Shown: positions 10,206-21,955 of the stretch, piece after piece
Numbering within the stretch: position 1 is the first letter of the stretch
Layout of the letters: each line of letters begins with the position of its first letter
Assembly: GCA_012184525.1 (NCBI GenBank)
Contig: WOFQ01000065.1
Location: 62,001 to 126,000, forward strand
DNA: 64,000 nt
Source: Xenoacremonium recifei
Taxonomy: Eukaryota > Ascomycota > Sordariomycetes > Hypocreales > Nectriaceae
Direction of reading: 5' to 3'
The notes under the pieces: generated by a model
What the model was told of the DNA's origin: nothing
The model's input: only the letters and a program-made list of their open reading frames with translations
The model's database searches: none
Program-made: the position numbers and the translations under genes

Positions 10206-11159
10206 GTTCAAAAGGGGAAATCCGAAACCAAAATGATTGGCTGTGGTTGATGCAACCAGAATCTGTCCCGACGGGAAGAATACGAGGATTGCGACGATCA
10301 ATCATGAATTCAGATGGGATCATCCCCTCCCTAAATACCCTCTACCTGAAGCACGTTTTAGCCATGTTCACCCTCCCGTGCCCGATAATGTCAGCAAGGG
10401 ACCAAGACTTTCCCCTTAAGGAGGCGATGGGATTGGTAGGAACTCCGTGAAGACATCCCAAGGCGAGCTAAGGAGTGGATTAGCCTAGTCCATTTACACG
10501 AACTTCACATTCCTCTCCCCCTTTGCCCTGAGGGCCGGCAATAATATCCGTAGAAGAAAGCTGCCTTAGGCGGGAATAAGTCAGCATGACTGTGCGTTTC
10601 GTCTTGAGACATGACCCATCACTCTGCAAGGAGTCGTCCGTTTCGTCGGCCACGTCACGCGCTTGTGGCTGACTGGAATTCTATATGCCGAGTTGCCTTG
10701 GCCATGCCTTGGCCACGCCATGACCACGCTTTGTCTCTTCACGAGGCTGGAAAAATTATAAAGTTTTAGGCCCGAATACTTCGGCACTGAGTAGTTGAAG
10801 CAATGATATCATCAGCTTGGACCCTGCCCATCGTGAAGTCGAAGATGAATCGATAGTCTGCAAATGCATTCTTCACCACGGCTTGCTAGCCCGGCTAGGT
10901 CGTAGAAAAGCGCCACCAAAACCTGTTTGCACGTCTTATCTTCCAACCGCGCCAAACCTTAAGTCCGGCACTCAGCGCAGCCGTTATCCCAAACAGACTC
11001 AAGACTCGGCTCTGAAGACAGCCTAACCTCAGTCGGTGGCCTCACGGCTCAATAACGCCTCTTCCGTCTAGTCCGCGCGGCTGGCTTGACCTGTCACCTG
11101 TCAAACTCCACCTCCTAGTCGCGAATCTGTCGCGAATCTCCCGGCAAGAATCGCAGGTT
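10206..11159. other. Gene-poor intergenic region
   Basis: About 950 bp upstream of the WSC gene. It holds the WSC promoter and only short meaningless frames. I see no gene, repeat array or RNA gene. Confidence 0.4.
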
Positions 11160-11189
11160 CGCGCTTAGTGGTGCTACTTTGACATGTTC

Positions 11190-12000
11190 AGACAAACATG
11201 GCTGCGGGGTTGCAAGCGCATCAGAACGAGATCTTGGGCCACCAAGCAAATAGCCTGCCTGGGAGCAAAGATGCCAAGACTGAATCCCTCACGCAACGTG
11301 TTGAGCTGGTCATGTCATTATTCCCGTCAGTTGCATGTCTGCTGTCATCGTACGAGACCTCTATTCTCTTTGGACTGAAGTTAAACCGAACCTGGCTCTT
11401 GATATAGTTTCTTAGCTTCTTCAACAGTATCGGCAATGGCGCCGTGTCCGTATCCACACTCAAGTCCAAAATTTCAAGGTTTGTCCTGTTCCTCGTTCCC
11501 CTCGCTATTATCCTGCTTAAGATGAATGTCGGATTCGCTGCTTTTTCCAGATCAGGAGTGTAAGTGCCGGAGAGGAGGCGATTAGTTTCATCGGGTATGT
11601 CACGGCTTTCGGCACTCAGGAGATGATTGAGCGCTTACAATGGATTAGCTTCAAGGCTAGCTCCATCACGGCTCTCAAGGGAGTGCTGGCGAACCTCTGC
11701 CTTATTTCGGTCATGGCCTTCGTTCTGCTTAGAAGCACGACTGCATATCGGAATTGGTGTTTTGGGACTGGCAGCCGCAACGAGCTGATGACTTCTGAAA
11801 TGTCTTTGATCCCATTCTTGCGACTGTTATCATGACTTATCCATACCTAAAGCAACCACCATCGGACCTACTCGTGAGGCTTGTGCTCTGGCCGGCCTCT
11901 TGGAGGGATGGCATGTGCCATTTGATCTCACAATTAGGAAAACAGCACAGAACGGAGCTTGGCGAGCGCGCTATCTATTTCTCGTCTTATCAAATCATGT
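11190..12000 (+). pseudogene. Decayed coding sequence of unknown family
   Basis: Several + frames hold protein-like but interrupted pieces: SVSTLKSKISRFVLFLVPLA (about 11440-11500), FIGYVTAFGTQEMIERLQW (about 11590-11650), and in another frame DPILATVIMTYPYLKQPPSD followed by LLVRLVLWPASWRDGMCH (about 11810-11930). Frames change repeatedly and in-frame stops lie between the pieces. The last piece is repeated in degraded form beyond the RdRP gene at 16382-16495, reading YQKQPSLTLSDLVVRLIRLP. I do not recognise the family. A working gene with several introns is not excluded, but decay is more likely. Confidence 0.35.
11790..11895 (+). repeat. Imperfect direct repeat, left copy (flanks RdRP gene)
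   Basis: This ~105-bp stretch, from ACTTCTGAAAT through CTAAAGCAACCACC to CTACTCGTGAGGCTT, is matched in the same orientation at 16382-16495 (ACTTCTGAAAT, CAAAAGCAACCATCC, CTAGTCGTGAGGCTT). The copies differ by substitutions and a short insertion in the right one. The two copies bracket the RdRP gene. Confidence 0.6.
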
Positions 12001-12678
12001 GAACCACCAAGACAATGTGTTTCAAAATCAGGTTCCCGTGAGGAGGCCGCATTCCCGACCTACTGATATCGTTGCCCAGTGTATCACCAGATTCGCATGC
12101 CACCACCACAGAGTAAAGAGGGTGTGTTGAAGTGATAATAGAAGTAGACACAGTATCCTGCTAGAATAAGCTGCATATGTGCGGTATTTTCGACAAAGCT
12201 GAAAGTTATCCCAGTCATTGGGCAGCAGCAATAATTGTAATTTATTTCACGAAGCGGAACTTGGGGGCCAAAACACGGAGTGCGTCAGACCACCACTTTC
12301 ACGTCGCCGGAGTTTCCTTCTAGGGATATACCGGAAAATGCATCTTCTCCAGCTTGAAGAAGGAGACGTACAATGTCAAGCTAACAGTTTGAAAACCCCT
12401 CACTTACCGGAAAATCCCTAAAGTGCACAAGTTTCTACTACCTCGTGCTCCTTTCGCGCTCCTCCTTGGTGCCTAACGGCTACGTTGGGCCTACGTGAAT
12501 GAGCTATTCCGACGTGCAGGCAGTTGTGTAGCCCACGTGTGCCCTATTCAAATCGAGAAACCACTTAAGAGCGGACGCCTCCCCTCTTCCCATCCCAAGT
12601 TCCTGTTATTGCATCTTGTCTGCTCCCCTTTGCAGTCAACACCCCTGCGGCATTGGCAGCGTCATCTTTCATCGCATC
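12001..12678. other. Upstream region of the RdRP gene
   Basis: About 680 bp before the RdRP start. Only short frames are present, and no clear TATA element. It probably holds the RdRP promoter and 5' UTR. Confidence 0.35.
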
Positions 12679-15600
12679 ATGAATAAAGTCACAAATTCCG
12701 CATTGCGGAGTTCTAGATCAAATCTCGGTCAAGACGGAGAGATAACTGCAACCAACGCGGCTCCCACGTCGTCAACAAATTTGACGGCGGGGTTCCCTGG
12801 TAAAAAGACATCGGGCCTCGAAGACGGGCTTGTGGGCAATATTTGCAAAGTCTCGTGCGGCTCTTTCAACAATGGGATGTTCGACGTTGCATATGCTTGG
12901 GATTACAGCGAAGAGTCCCGATTTAAGAGCTTAAGCTACCTCAGTAGTGCCCACCCGCGGAATTTGAGGTTTGCTTACCAGGACAGTCGCAATCGGGGGA
13001 GTATGAGTATATGGAGTTTCATGAACCCAATGTTCAAGGCCTGATCTTTGAACATGCAGATACTGAGACGTATCGAGTAGTGTACTTCGTGGTTGACAAG
13101 CCCCCGCAGTTTTATAAGGTGGCCAGAGCAACGACAGTCTCTCCCAGCTCTGCAGTCGCCCTTGGCGAAAACCCCGAACCCGACCTGACCACCTTTCGCA
13201 TATCTCACCCTTCGAGTGTACGTCGCGATAAAGACGATGCGGAGCTCGATGTCTGCGGTGTTCCGTGGATTATACAGTACTCGCGCGTATATAAACTGGA
13301 GTACAATAAACGGCAAGATTTCAATCCGCAGGTTGCTTGGCCTAGGCAAATGACGGGAATGGAGGCATTCTCGCATCCGGTCATCAAGAAGTCGCAGCGA
13401 ACAGCCTCCGATATGGCCACGGCACTACTGAAAAACATCCAAAAACTGTCAGAAATATTCCCTGCACATTTAAACGGGTGCCGACTTGGCGTTATCAAAC
13501 TCTTATACAACTGCAACATCTCAGCAACTTCAGACCAAACGAATTGGAATCTATCTATGTTCGTTCGGTGGGGTCCTCCCGACCACTCTCGGCAATTTAC
13601 CGAGGAAGCACACAGAAAGTTCCAGCATTTGAAGACATGTCAATTTCGAGCTCTTCAATGGTTCTATGAATCAAGTCAAAAGCCGAGCGATACACCAGCA
13701 AACCCTATCAAGGATGTGGTGTGGAGTGGTACTGATTTCATAACGGCAGCAACACGGCCGTTCGATGTCTCTAATCCTGGTATCTTTGATATAATGGTCT
13801 ATCCATCGCATGTCGAGATTCAAGGTCCCAGTAGCCCACCCATGAATTCTGTCATGGACGAGTACCGACATCTCATTGGAAAGTTTTTACGAGTCAGATT
13901 TGTTGATAACGACTCAAAACCCCTAAAGGTTGAAGTGAGGGCCAACCTTGACGAGATCCTTGAACATCGGGTCTTCCGGGTACTTAATAATCAAAGCCGA
14001 CTGTTTCCACCCCTGCCAATATTGGAAGGATTTGAGTTCTTGGGCTACAGCATGAGCAGCCTTAAGAAGAGAAAAGCTGTCTGGTTCTTTCAACGCCAAG
14101 ACGGGCTGGACGCGAAGGTAATAAGGGATCGAATTGGAGACTGGGACGTTGCGAGGAAAGCTAACCCAAAATTGGCCAACCATCCTTCAAAATGGGGAGC
14201 GCGGATATCTCTGGCCTTCACGGAGTCGTATCTGGTTCTACCATTGCGGCGAAGAGAGTGGGCAATTCGTGAAGACTGTGGGAATACCAAAGGCTTTCCA
14301 AACACGGACGGCTGCGGCCTCATCTCGCCAGAACTTTGCGATAAAATCAACGAGGCACTCGTTCCATTAGGATTTCCGGTAAGTAGGAATGCGAAAGCAA
14401 GATCCAATTAGCACAACGATGTCAGAGGATGGGTTTACTAGTCATAAAAGCTGACCTTAGTAATTGCATCCAGAAATCTCGAGCGTTCCAAGTCCGGTTT
14501 GGTGGTGTCAAAGGTGTCGTGTACGCCGGAGAAAGATCTCTTCTACAACAAAACGGAGCCTCAAAGAGCATGCTTTTGAGAAAGTCACAAGTCAAGCTGA
14601 AGGTTCCTGACTCTAGTCTGCTTGACCTGAGAATCGTATCTACGGCTGGGGGTGGTTCTCAGAGTCTCTTTTTGGCCTCGGCTCTCAAAGCATTCGAAGA
14701 CTCCGGTGCAGATACGGACGCAATCGAGAAGATCTACGACGATGCATACGCTAGTCTGACAACAGCTTCTTCTAAGGGATTGGATCTTCTCCAGCAGATC
14801 TATACCCTCCCCTACACCCTGAGCGACGACGGAATCAAGGGACGCCATATTCTACTCAAGCTTGCCATTCGTCTCAAGGAGAAAGGAATTCATCCTGAAG
14901 ACTACTCCAATACATTCCTAGCGGAATACCTTAACAGACTGGCGGAGAGAGCGCGTGATAAAGACTTATTCAAGATTCCAATCCCGGGCTCTTTCACCCT
15001 CCTAGGCCTTACAGATGATTATCAGGGCCTTGAAGAAAATGAAGTTCTAATATTTGCCCGCAATCGACTGATCGAAGGCCCAGTATTGATTTACCGAGAT
15101 CCAGTTGTTCACATTGGCGACATCCAGGAAGCCACAGCTCTGGGCCGGAATGAGCTAGAGAAGCGGCTCAAATCTGGTTGGCCAGATGGCACTGATCCGT
15201 TGAGTTCGCTCCTTGAAATGGACAATGTTATTTTCTTTTCGCAGAAAGACAACCCGCCCTTCCCTAACCGCCTCTCTGGGGGAGATTTGGATGGAGACAG
15301 GTTCGAAGTGGTGACAAAGCAGTGCCGCTTCTGGAAAAAGGACTATCGGACAGCACCATACGATTGTTACACTGAAACCGAAGGCTCGACTGTTGGAAGC
15401 CAAGTATCTCCAATACCTGTCAACAATGATCAGTCCTTCTATATCAAACAGCTGGCCAGGTTCATAGCACAATACATTCGAAATGACTGTTTCGCAGACC
15501 TGGAGAGAAGACTCTTGGCTCTAGCGGATGGAAAAGGAAAGGAAGGAATGAATAACAACGACGTCAAGGCTCTAGCACCATGGGTATCCAAAGCAGTAGA

Positions 15601-16331
15601 CTATGCAAAGAGCGGGATCGAAGTCAATCTGGTAGACGATGTCCTCGAAGATCGAAAGTTCGAAGTCAAGAAATATCCTGACTTTCTTCACGCACTTCGC
15701 GGGAGAGTCATTCTTGATTCCAAGACGAAATATTATGAGTCCCGCAGTCTCTTGGGGAGGATATACCGGAAATTCAAAAAGGTCGAGTACACGTCGGTAC
15801 AAGACCGAATGGATAACGAGGCCCTTCTAGAGAAGATCTCTCAAGCCTATCCGGAGGGCGTCAATGTCAGGCACTACAAGCATATGAGAAGCTTCGGTGC
15901 TCTCTTTATCAATGATCTCAGGAATCAAGTAGTGTGGAAGCAAGGAACCTCCGAAGTCGATCTATTTCTGGCGAAACAGCAGGGCGATTTCCCCAACAAC
16001 TTAGTTCAGAAGCTCATATCTCTGACTTTGCACGATATGGTTCGGCGCGGGCTCGTTGCGTGGAGCGAGCTAGGGCCTTTGAGAGTTCAACTTGTAGAGC
16101 GTGATGACGCTCTAGGTCTGGAGGAGGTGACAAGAGAATATAAGGAATACTTATATGTTGCGTGGTATGTTTATGCTATTATAAGCTGTTTGAAGCTTCA
16201 TTACTAATACCTACTGAAGGGAACTGGCAGTTATTCTATCACGGGATTCACTCGGCAGAAAACGCAACACCTATCCGTTTATATGCTTATATGCACTATG
16301 TTGTGAGGAACTTCCAATAGATCTACCATAG
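12679..16331 (+). CDS. RNA-dependent RNA polymerase of RNA silencing (RDR/QDE-1 type)
   Basis: This is a eukaryotic cellular RdRP (PF05183), which copies single-stranded RNA into dsRNA for Dicer. The catalytic SGGDLDGD loop is at 15275-15298, inside NRLSGGDLDGDRFEVV. Other family stretches are AFQVRFGGVKGVV, LRKSQVKL, GRNRL-like FARNRLIEGPVLIYRDPVVH and YTSVQDRMDNEALL. An intron at 14379-14473 joins the two main blocks in phase. A second intron at 16165-16219 (GTATGT, branch ACTAATAC, AAG acceptor) converts an early stop into a longer end, WELAVILSRDSLGRKRNTYP, closing at 16331. The N-terminus from ATG 12679 must change frame between about 12920 and 12960; the downstream block from about 12948 is clean. 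Total is about 1165 residues if the frame break is bridged. An unseen intron, an indel, or a start at 13011 are the alternatives. Confidence 0.85.
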
Positions 16332-16381
16332 TGGTCGTAATTTAGGGTCACCCGTACAGGTATAAAGCTCAGAGGAAATTT

Positions 16382-16495
16382 TCAACTTCTGAAATTGACT
16401 TAATCTCGTTTTGTGGCTGCTAGCACAATTTGTCCATTACCAAAAGCAACCATCCCTCACACTATCAGACCTAGTCGTGAGGCTTATACGGCTTC
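16382..16495 (+). repeat. Imperfect direct repeat, right copy (flanks RdRP gene)
   Basis: This is the right-hand counterpart of the repeat at 11790-11895. It can be read as a short peptide similar to the left copy (KQPSLTLSDLVVRL versus KQPPSDLLVRL), which suggests a duplicated piece of coding sequence rather than a transposon terminus. Confidence 0.6.
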
Positions 16496-16501
16496 CGAGA
16501 A

Positions 16502-17839
16502 TTAGTTGACCTGCTCCGTATTGAGTATTAATGAGAGTCTACTCACTTGCGGTCTCGGCGGGGCATCGATCCAGGCGGCCATCCGATATTGAGAATGGTC
16601 CGCTGCGGTAAGCTTTAGGTTATATCCACGACCACTCTTTGGAGGGAAGAAGAAATTGTTTGGGAAGAGCGGGTTGAAATGAGACGCATCGTAGATTTTC
16701 TCAAGGTCCTCGTCCGAAAGCTCAATGCGCAAAGCGTCGGGCATTGCCTTGACATGCTCGACAGTTTGCACACCGACAATCGGAAAGACATATGTAGACT
16801 GGTGGAAGAGGTACGCAAGAGCCTGTACGATCTATCAGCATACTGACGGGGCCGGCTGAGAACGGTCGAACAAACCACTGCTTGAAGTGTTGTGTTTTTG
16901 GTTGCTGCCAACTTCTCAAGTACGTCGCACACAGCAGCGTCAGTCTCGGTGAAGCCATAGAATCCTTTTGGTGCATCAGGATCCTGTTTGGCAGCTTCTC
17001 GTTGTTCTTTGGTGGCAAGATGTCCTCCGCCCAGTGAAGCCCAAGACATAATCCCCATTCCCTGATCTTCACACATGGGTACGATCTCGGATTCTATGTC
17101 TCTGGTGGCAGCGTTCCATTGGCCCTGGTAGACAGAGAATGGTGTAAGACCGTTCTTGCGCGCAACTAGGGCATTTATTAGCAGAGAAAATTGAGATCAA
17201 GAAGATTTATAACGGACATTCGTTGGCTTTGACGACAACCCAAGCTGGTGTGTCAGATATCCCAAGATACAGCACCTGACGAGCCATGACAAATGCGTGC
17301 AAGTGCGTCATGACTTCTTCCACTGACGTGACAAGATCCCACCTGAGATCGGTTATTTGGGTCGTCCTTTCAATCATAACAGATACATACCAGTGAACGA
17401 AGAGTATATCAATATAATCCGTCTTCAACTTCTTTAAACTGTCCCTAACAGAAATATGCATGCTCTTTGCCGAGTTTCCAACAAAATTGCTTTGCAGGGG
17501 CTCATTCTCGCGATTATGGTTTCGGTATCCCGCGGTATACTTTGTCGTGATAACCATCTGGTCGCGATTCCCTCTCTTCTCCATCCAGTCGCCGATCAAT
17601 ATCTCAGACTGCTCGCAGTTGTAGGTATTGGACGTATCAATGAAGTTGCCACCTAACGAGAAATATGCATCGAGAAGGCTGAAGGCATCTTGGCTTTTGC
17701 CGAATAAATCACCCCATTCGTTGCCAATGCTGATTCCTCCCAGGCAAATTGGAGACACTTTGACGGCAGCCGTCGGCGAAAGGACCCGGTGCCATCCTAG
17801 GGCGGTTTTGGGCTTGGGGGGAGGGTCGAAGAATGACAT
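16502..17839 (-). CDS. Aldo-keto reductase (aryl-alcohol-dehydrogenase / AKR9-like)
   Basis: Four exons (17839-17391, 17342-17218, 17165-16876, 16822-16502) sum to 394 residues, matching fungal aryl-alcohol dehydrogenases and norsolorinic-acid-reductase-like enzymes. The catalytic tetrad is visible: Asp and Tyr in NFIDTSNTYNCEQSE, Lys in MVITTKYTAGY, and His in DILFVHW, where splicing gives VHWWDLVTSVEEVMTHLH. Later family blocks are FSVYQGQWNAATRDIESEIV and FPIVGVQTVEHVKAMPDAL, the NADP-binding C-terminal part. The enzyme is a cytosolic NADP-dependent carbonyl reductase. The neighbours show no polyketide or other biosynthetic cluster, so a general detoxification or aryl-aldehyde role is more likely than a defined secondary-metabolite step. 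The second intron uses a less common GTCCGT donor. The last ~20 residues are uncertain because a GTGAGT lies in the frame. Confidence 0.87.
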
Positions 17840-18373
17840 GAGTACGACAAAATGAATAGCGAGATAGAGAAGCTGCAGGGGGGGAATAGGTCAGAGATAA
17901 AACATGAAAGAGAGAATTTCACTTCGTAGGAGCGTCTCGATCTACATAAAGTAACCCATTTACCCTCCTGTATATAAGCATCCTGCATTAGCGCGGAACG
18001 ACCCTACACTAAATCTCTGCCCTTCATGATGTTCGCAATGGGGTAATGACGTTATTGTCCCGTCAAGTTGCGCCCAGACACATAACATCAGCCCATGCAT
18101 TTAATATTACCCTACCAATTGGTTTGCTCGAGACCTTTGCCGACTCTACCGATCCTTGAGTCTCAAAATAGTCTTAGTATACATAAAAAGCAAGTCACAG
18201 ATTACGGCAACTCAAATAAGTATTACAATGATTAGGCTTCCTATGCACTATGACTAGCAAAGTCCGGTGCCGAGTGTATTAAACCGAGGAAAAGCCCCCT
18301 GAACGCCATCCTACCAATCCCCGAGTCAAAAACGCCATCCCAACCCTCGAACTCCTTGATACTCAGAAAAAAA
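17840..18373. other. Intergenic region
   Basis: These 534 bp lie between the reductase start and the 3' end of the TAPT1-like gene. They hold the reductase promoter. I see no gene. Confidence 0.4.
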
Positions 18374-21366
18374 TCACCATATCCTCTTCGCAACCATCTC
18401 ATACCGAAACACCCCATTCAAATCCGTCTCCTTCTTCTTCTTCTCCCCCATCCCCGGGCCCTTCCCGCCCGGCAACCCCTCATTCTTATCCGCATGAATC
18501 CAGCGCTGCCGGTCCTCGCCCACCTCAATGTGTCCAAACCCACCTACACGCGCGCCCGACATGTCATCTGTGTCTTCAACGGTAGGCGGCCGATGCTCGC
18601 GAGTCTTCATCGCGGCGTAGCGCCCGCGCGCGTACTTGAGTAGTACCATGCCAAGCAGGAGCTTCGCGATGAGAAGAACGAGGAAGGCAATGAAGAAGAC
18701 GACGACCATGGTGGTTGCCGCGATGGCGTCGTCGGATGTCCAGGCGTACCAGGGGCGGGGGTCACCCGTAGTGCCGTAGGTTGCGCGGCCCAGGGAGTCG
18801 CGGATGAGGGAGTCAAAGCGGTTGAGAGCAGCGATCATGGCGGGCGAGGACGGCGTGGCTGTGGCGTCGGAGAGGGAGGTTTGTGTTGATTGCGGGATAG
18901 GCATGGGGAGGTGTGTGGCTAGGAGCATGTGGTAGGTCTGCACGGAGGCACGGATGAAGAGACATGAAAGAGGGATGACTGCGAGGCCAAGACGGCGGGT
19001 GAGTGACGGAGGCATGAAGGCCTGGGCGTGTTAGTAGGGGTTAAGATATTCAGGGGTAGAGTGCTTACGTTTGTGTAGTAGTCCTTGCACAGGATGTCCA
19101 ACGTCCGGCTATAAAACGTCGGCTTAATGTTGTTAAACTTGGTCACATACGCATGCTTGATCGTATCCACGAGCATCTCGCTGCCAATAACAATCAGGAA
19201 CGGCGACAACACCTCGCCTGACATCAACCACGACGGAAGGACAGTAAAGCTATGTGGCAGGATGCTTGGATTATGCAGCGGCAACGCGCCTGAGGCTTCA
19301 TCAAAGCCCGGCTCCGATCCCGCGCCTGGCACCGACAGCCCGCCCACCTCAACGACGTTGCGCATGCCAATGATAAGCAGCATAATCCACAGCTGGAAGC
19401 GCTCAACAATGTCCGCGCACGTCAATTGAAACAGGTTATCCTTCTCGAAGCGTTTGAAGACGGTGCTCTTGATCTCAACGAACTGGTTACTCAACAACAG
19501 CGTCAGCAGCGCATTGGAGTACGAGTTAACAGCCACATTGAGCGTGATGACTTGGTAATAAAGCGCGACTGAGTGCGTGCAGCAGTACAGAAGCGCGAGC
19601 GCGAACATGCCCAGCGGGAGCAGCACCTTGGACCGGCCCGAGGCGTTGCGCGAGAGTGTCTCAGTGCTGAACAGGCATTCGAGGATGTCCTGGCCCAGAG
19701 CAGAGAGCAGACGGTCGCCGACTTCGAGGATATTGTAGATGACATAGAGCTTGATGGCCGATTGAGCACGGATGAAGTGGTACATGCGGCTGGCATCGAG
19801 CGTCATGAGCGCCAGGGAGCTGCACACTATGACAGCGCCCTGAAGGAGGTCGGCCTTGTGGAAGGCGGAGAGGCTGGAGGGCATGGACTTGGTGCGGCGA
19901 TGGCGGAACGCGCCGGTGTTTCTGGGGCGAGCAGCGCGGGTTTGAGAGGTTGATGACGAGGCTGTCTTTGCATGACCGTTGCTCGTTGCTGCTGCGGTCG
20001 CTCGAAGGTCAAGCTTGCCGTTCGGCGGAGGCATCGCAAAGCTGCCAGACAGCGCATCGTGGTCGCCCGAATATCCTCGACTGCGACTCTGACTGCGACT
20101 CTGGCTACGTGACTGCTCGCCGTCAGAGCACTCGCTCGGCGCATAAGACCGCCCCGTGCGTCCTCGCCGCCAGAGTCTACCCAGACCATACCAGACAAAA
20201 CCGACCATCCATCTCACTTCCTTTCCCACCACATACGCCCACCACCGGACCAGGATTGTGACGGCGAGGATGAACCTGACCGGCAGGATCGTAAAGTTAT
20301 ATAGCCAGGCGTCCAGACAAGCGAGGGCGCCGAAATGCAAGGTTCGTTCGAGATACGGGGGAAGCAGCAAGACATTCTTGAGTCGTTCAAACTTGATAGC
20401 GTTGGATTCGTAAGGCAGGTCGTAGGCATGTGACTGGTGGATGTACAGCGGACTTGGCCGTGCCGCTGCGAGCTCCAGCTGGAGGTGCGTCGGCAGCGAC
20501 ATGGGCGGAAGTGGTATCATAGGCGGGATCGGCGAGGGAGGACGAATTCCGGGCTTCTCGACGGGCTGGATGGGGATCGCAGTCGCCGGGGTCGTCCTAC
20601 TCGACGTTGGTACCGTACCGTCGAGATTCAGATTCAACGGAGACCGCCGTGCAAAGGACTGCTGGAACGAGTACCGCCGCGGCGAGGTGGACGGCGCCGG
20701 AGTGTCCATGACATACTGTGCCGTCCGGGTCGTCGGGGGCGTGGACAAGGTTCGAGGCGCAGGCGACGGACGGCGCTGCGTCTCGCGCGCCTCCATGGCC
20801 ACACCGTTTGGAACCAGCGATTCGGGATGGCGGAGCATCGATTGGCGGATGGCCTCGCGCTGTTCTGCGAATCTCCAGGCTTCTTGGTCGATAGAACGTC
20901 GAGAAGGCGGTGCGGGAGCAACGGGGAGCGATTCGGGCGAATTGACAAAGCGTTGCATCTCGCTGGCGGATAGGCGACGGACGTGCTCGGTACCACTGCT
21001 GCGGTTCGTCTTGATGGTGCTGCTGCGGCTTCGACGGCCGGTGGACGCATCGTCCTTAACAGTCGGTGTTGAAGTCTCCATGTTCAGGGGTTCATGCTGC
21101 TCGTGTTCCTCCTCGTTGTCTTGCTCGTCTTCGTCTACTGCGGGCTCCGAGATGGACGACGAATTGGACCCAGCCCGCTGCGGACTACTACTGCGGTGCG
21201 AGTCATCCTCCGAGGAGCGGTCTTCGTCGGAAGGTATCGCAGGGAACGTCGCGGGTGTCGTCGTGGCGTCAGGATCGGGCTTGATATCATCGGGAGGCGG
21301 CGTGGGATAGGGCGCCGCCGAGGGAGGCTGGGCCCTGGCAGCGGAGTCCACGACGATAGCAGCCAT
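18374..21366 (-). CDS. TAPT1/DUF747-family multi-pass membrane protein (Emp65-like)
   Basis: Two exons (21366-19069 and 19021-18374) separated by a 47-nt intron give about 981 residues. The N-terminal ~270 residues are low-complexity, acidic and Pro/Ser-rich, probably cytosolic and disordered. The TAPT1 domain follows: RLKNVLLLPPYLERTLHFGA, then DLLQGAVIVCSSLALMTLDA, IKLYVIYNILEVGDRLLSAL, GQDILECLF, SNQFVEIKSTVFKRFEKDNL, FQLTCADIVERFQLW and GSEMLVDTIKHAYVTKFNNI. These are the most conserved stretches of the family. Yeast Emp65 acts in ER protein quality control and animal TAPT1 in ciliary/ER functions; an ER-membrane role here is inferred. The second exon adds two further TM segments and a Lys-rich C-tail. 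A housekeeping-type gene. Confidence 0.9.
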
Positions 21367-21955
21367 GTCAGGTGACTGGTCGAATCATGCTGCTGCGTCT
21401 GAACAATTCTCAGCCAGCGAATGGGGCGGCTGCGAGGGCGGGCGATGCGAGACGACGGAGCTGCAAAATGTCGTGTCGTCGTTGGATGGATGGGAGGCGG
21501 TCGAGATTCGCTGGCGGAAGGACAGTGGATGACGGAGGTTGTGAGGGTGGGGCCACGGGCGGAAAAGAATGATCGCTAACGTGACGGAAGCCGCTGCCAG
21601 CTGCCCGGCTAGTGGGTTGGAGAGCCGCGCTCCGCTGAAACGGGCCTCTGAGCAGCGCTGGATTTGAAGCGTTTGGGGGGCTTCAAAGGCTCCACTGTTA
21701 GGGATTGTTGGGGGACACTGGCTGGCTGATCCTGGGTAAGGTAAGCCGGCAGAAGGCTCGAAGACCAGGTCGAGATCTCGGTAAGCACTTGACCTCACGC
21801 TTCTTTCACACAAGACACAAATTCGGTGCTTCACGTAGACGAGTCTGTCGTTTACAATGTAATGCTTTTCCTCATGCCCGCAGAAACTATGAACACAGCC
21901 TATGATACGTAGGCCGTCTCAGGTATATCATGCCTCTCCCGAAATCCTCACTCCC
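21367..21955. other. Intergenic region
   Basis: These 589 bp hold the TAPT1-like promoter and the 3' flank of the dienelactone hydrolase gene. Short GC-rich frames occur on both strands without family features. Confidence 0.4.

Noticed and set aside
10206..10301. Extension of the WSC protein to 10301
   Set aside because: The upstream codon is TTG, not ATG, and the extension would bury the good signal peptide beginning at 10205.
16502..17839. Norsolorinic-acid-reductase / mycotoxin cluster gene
   Set aside because: The reductase resembles that family, but no polyketide synthase or other cluster genes are nearby, so a general AKR call is safer.
20441..21310. 289-codon + frame opposite the TAPT1-like gene
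   Set aside because: Antisense to a GC-rich low-complexity coding region; no domain or signal, Arg/Gly-rich by codon bias.
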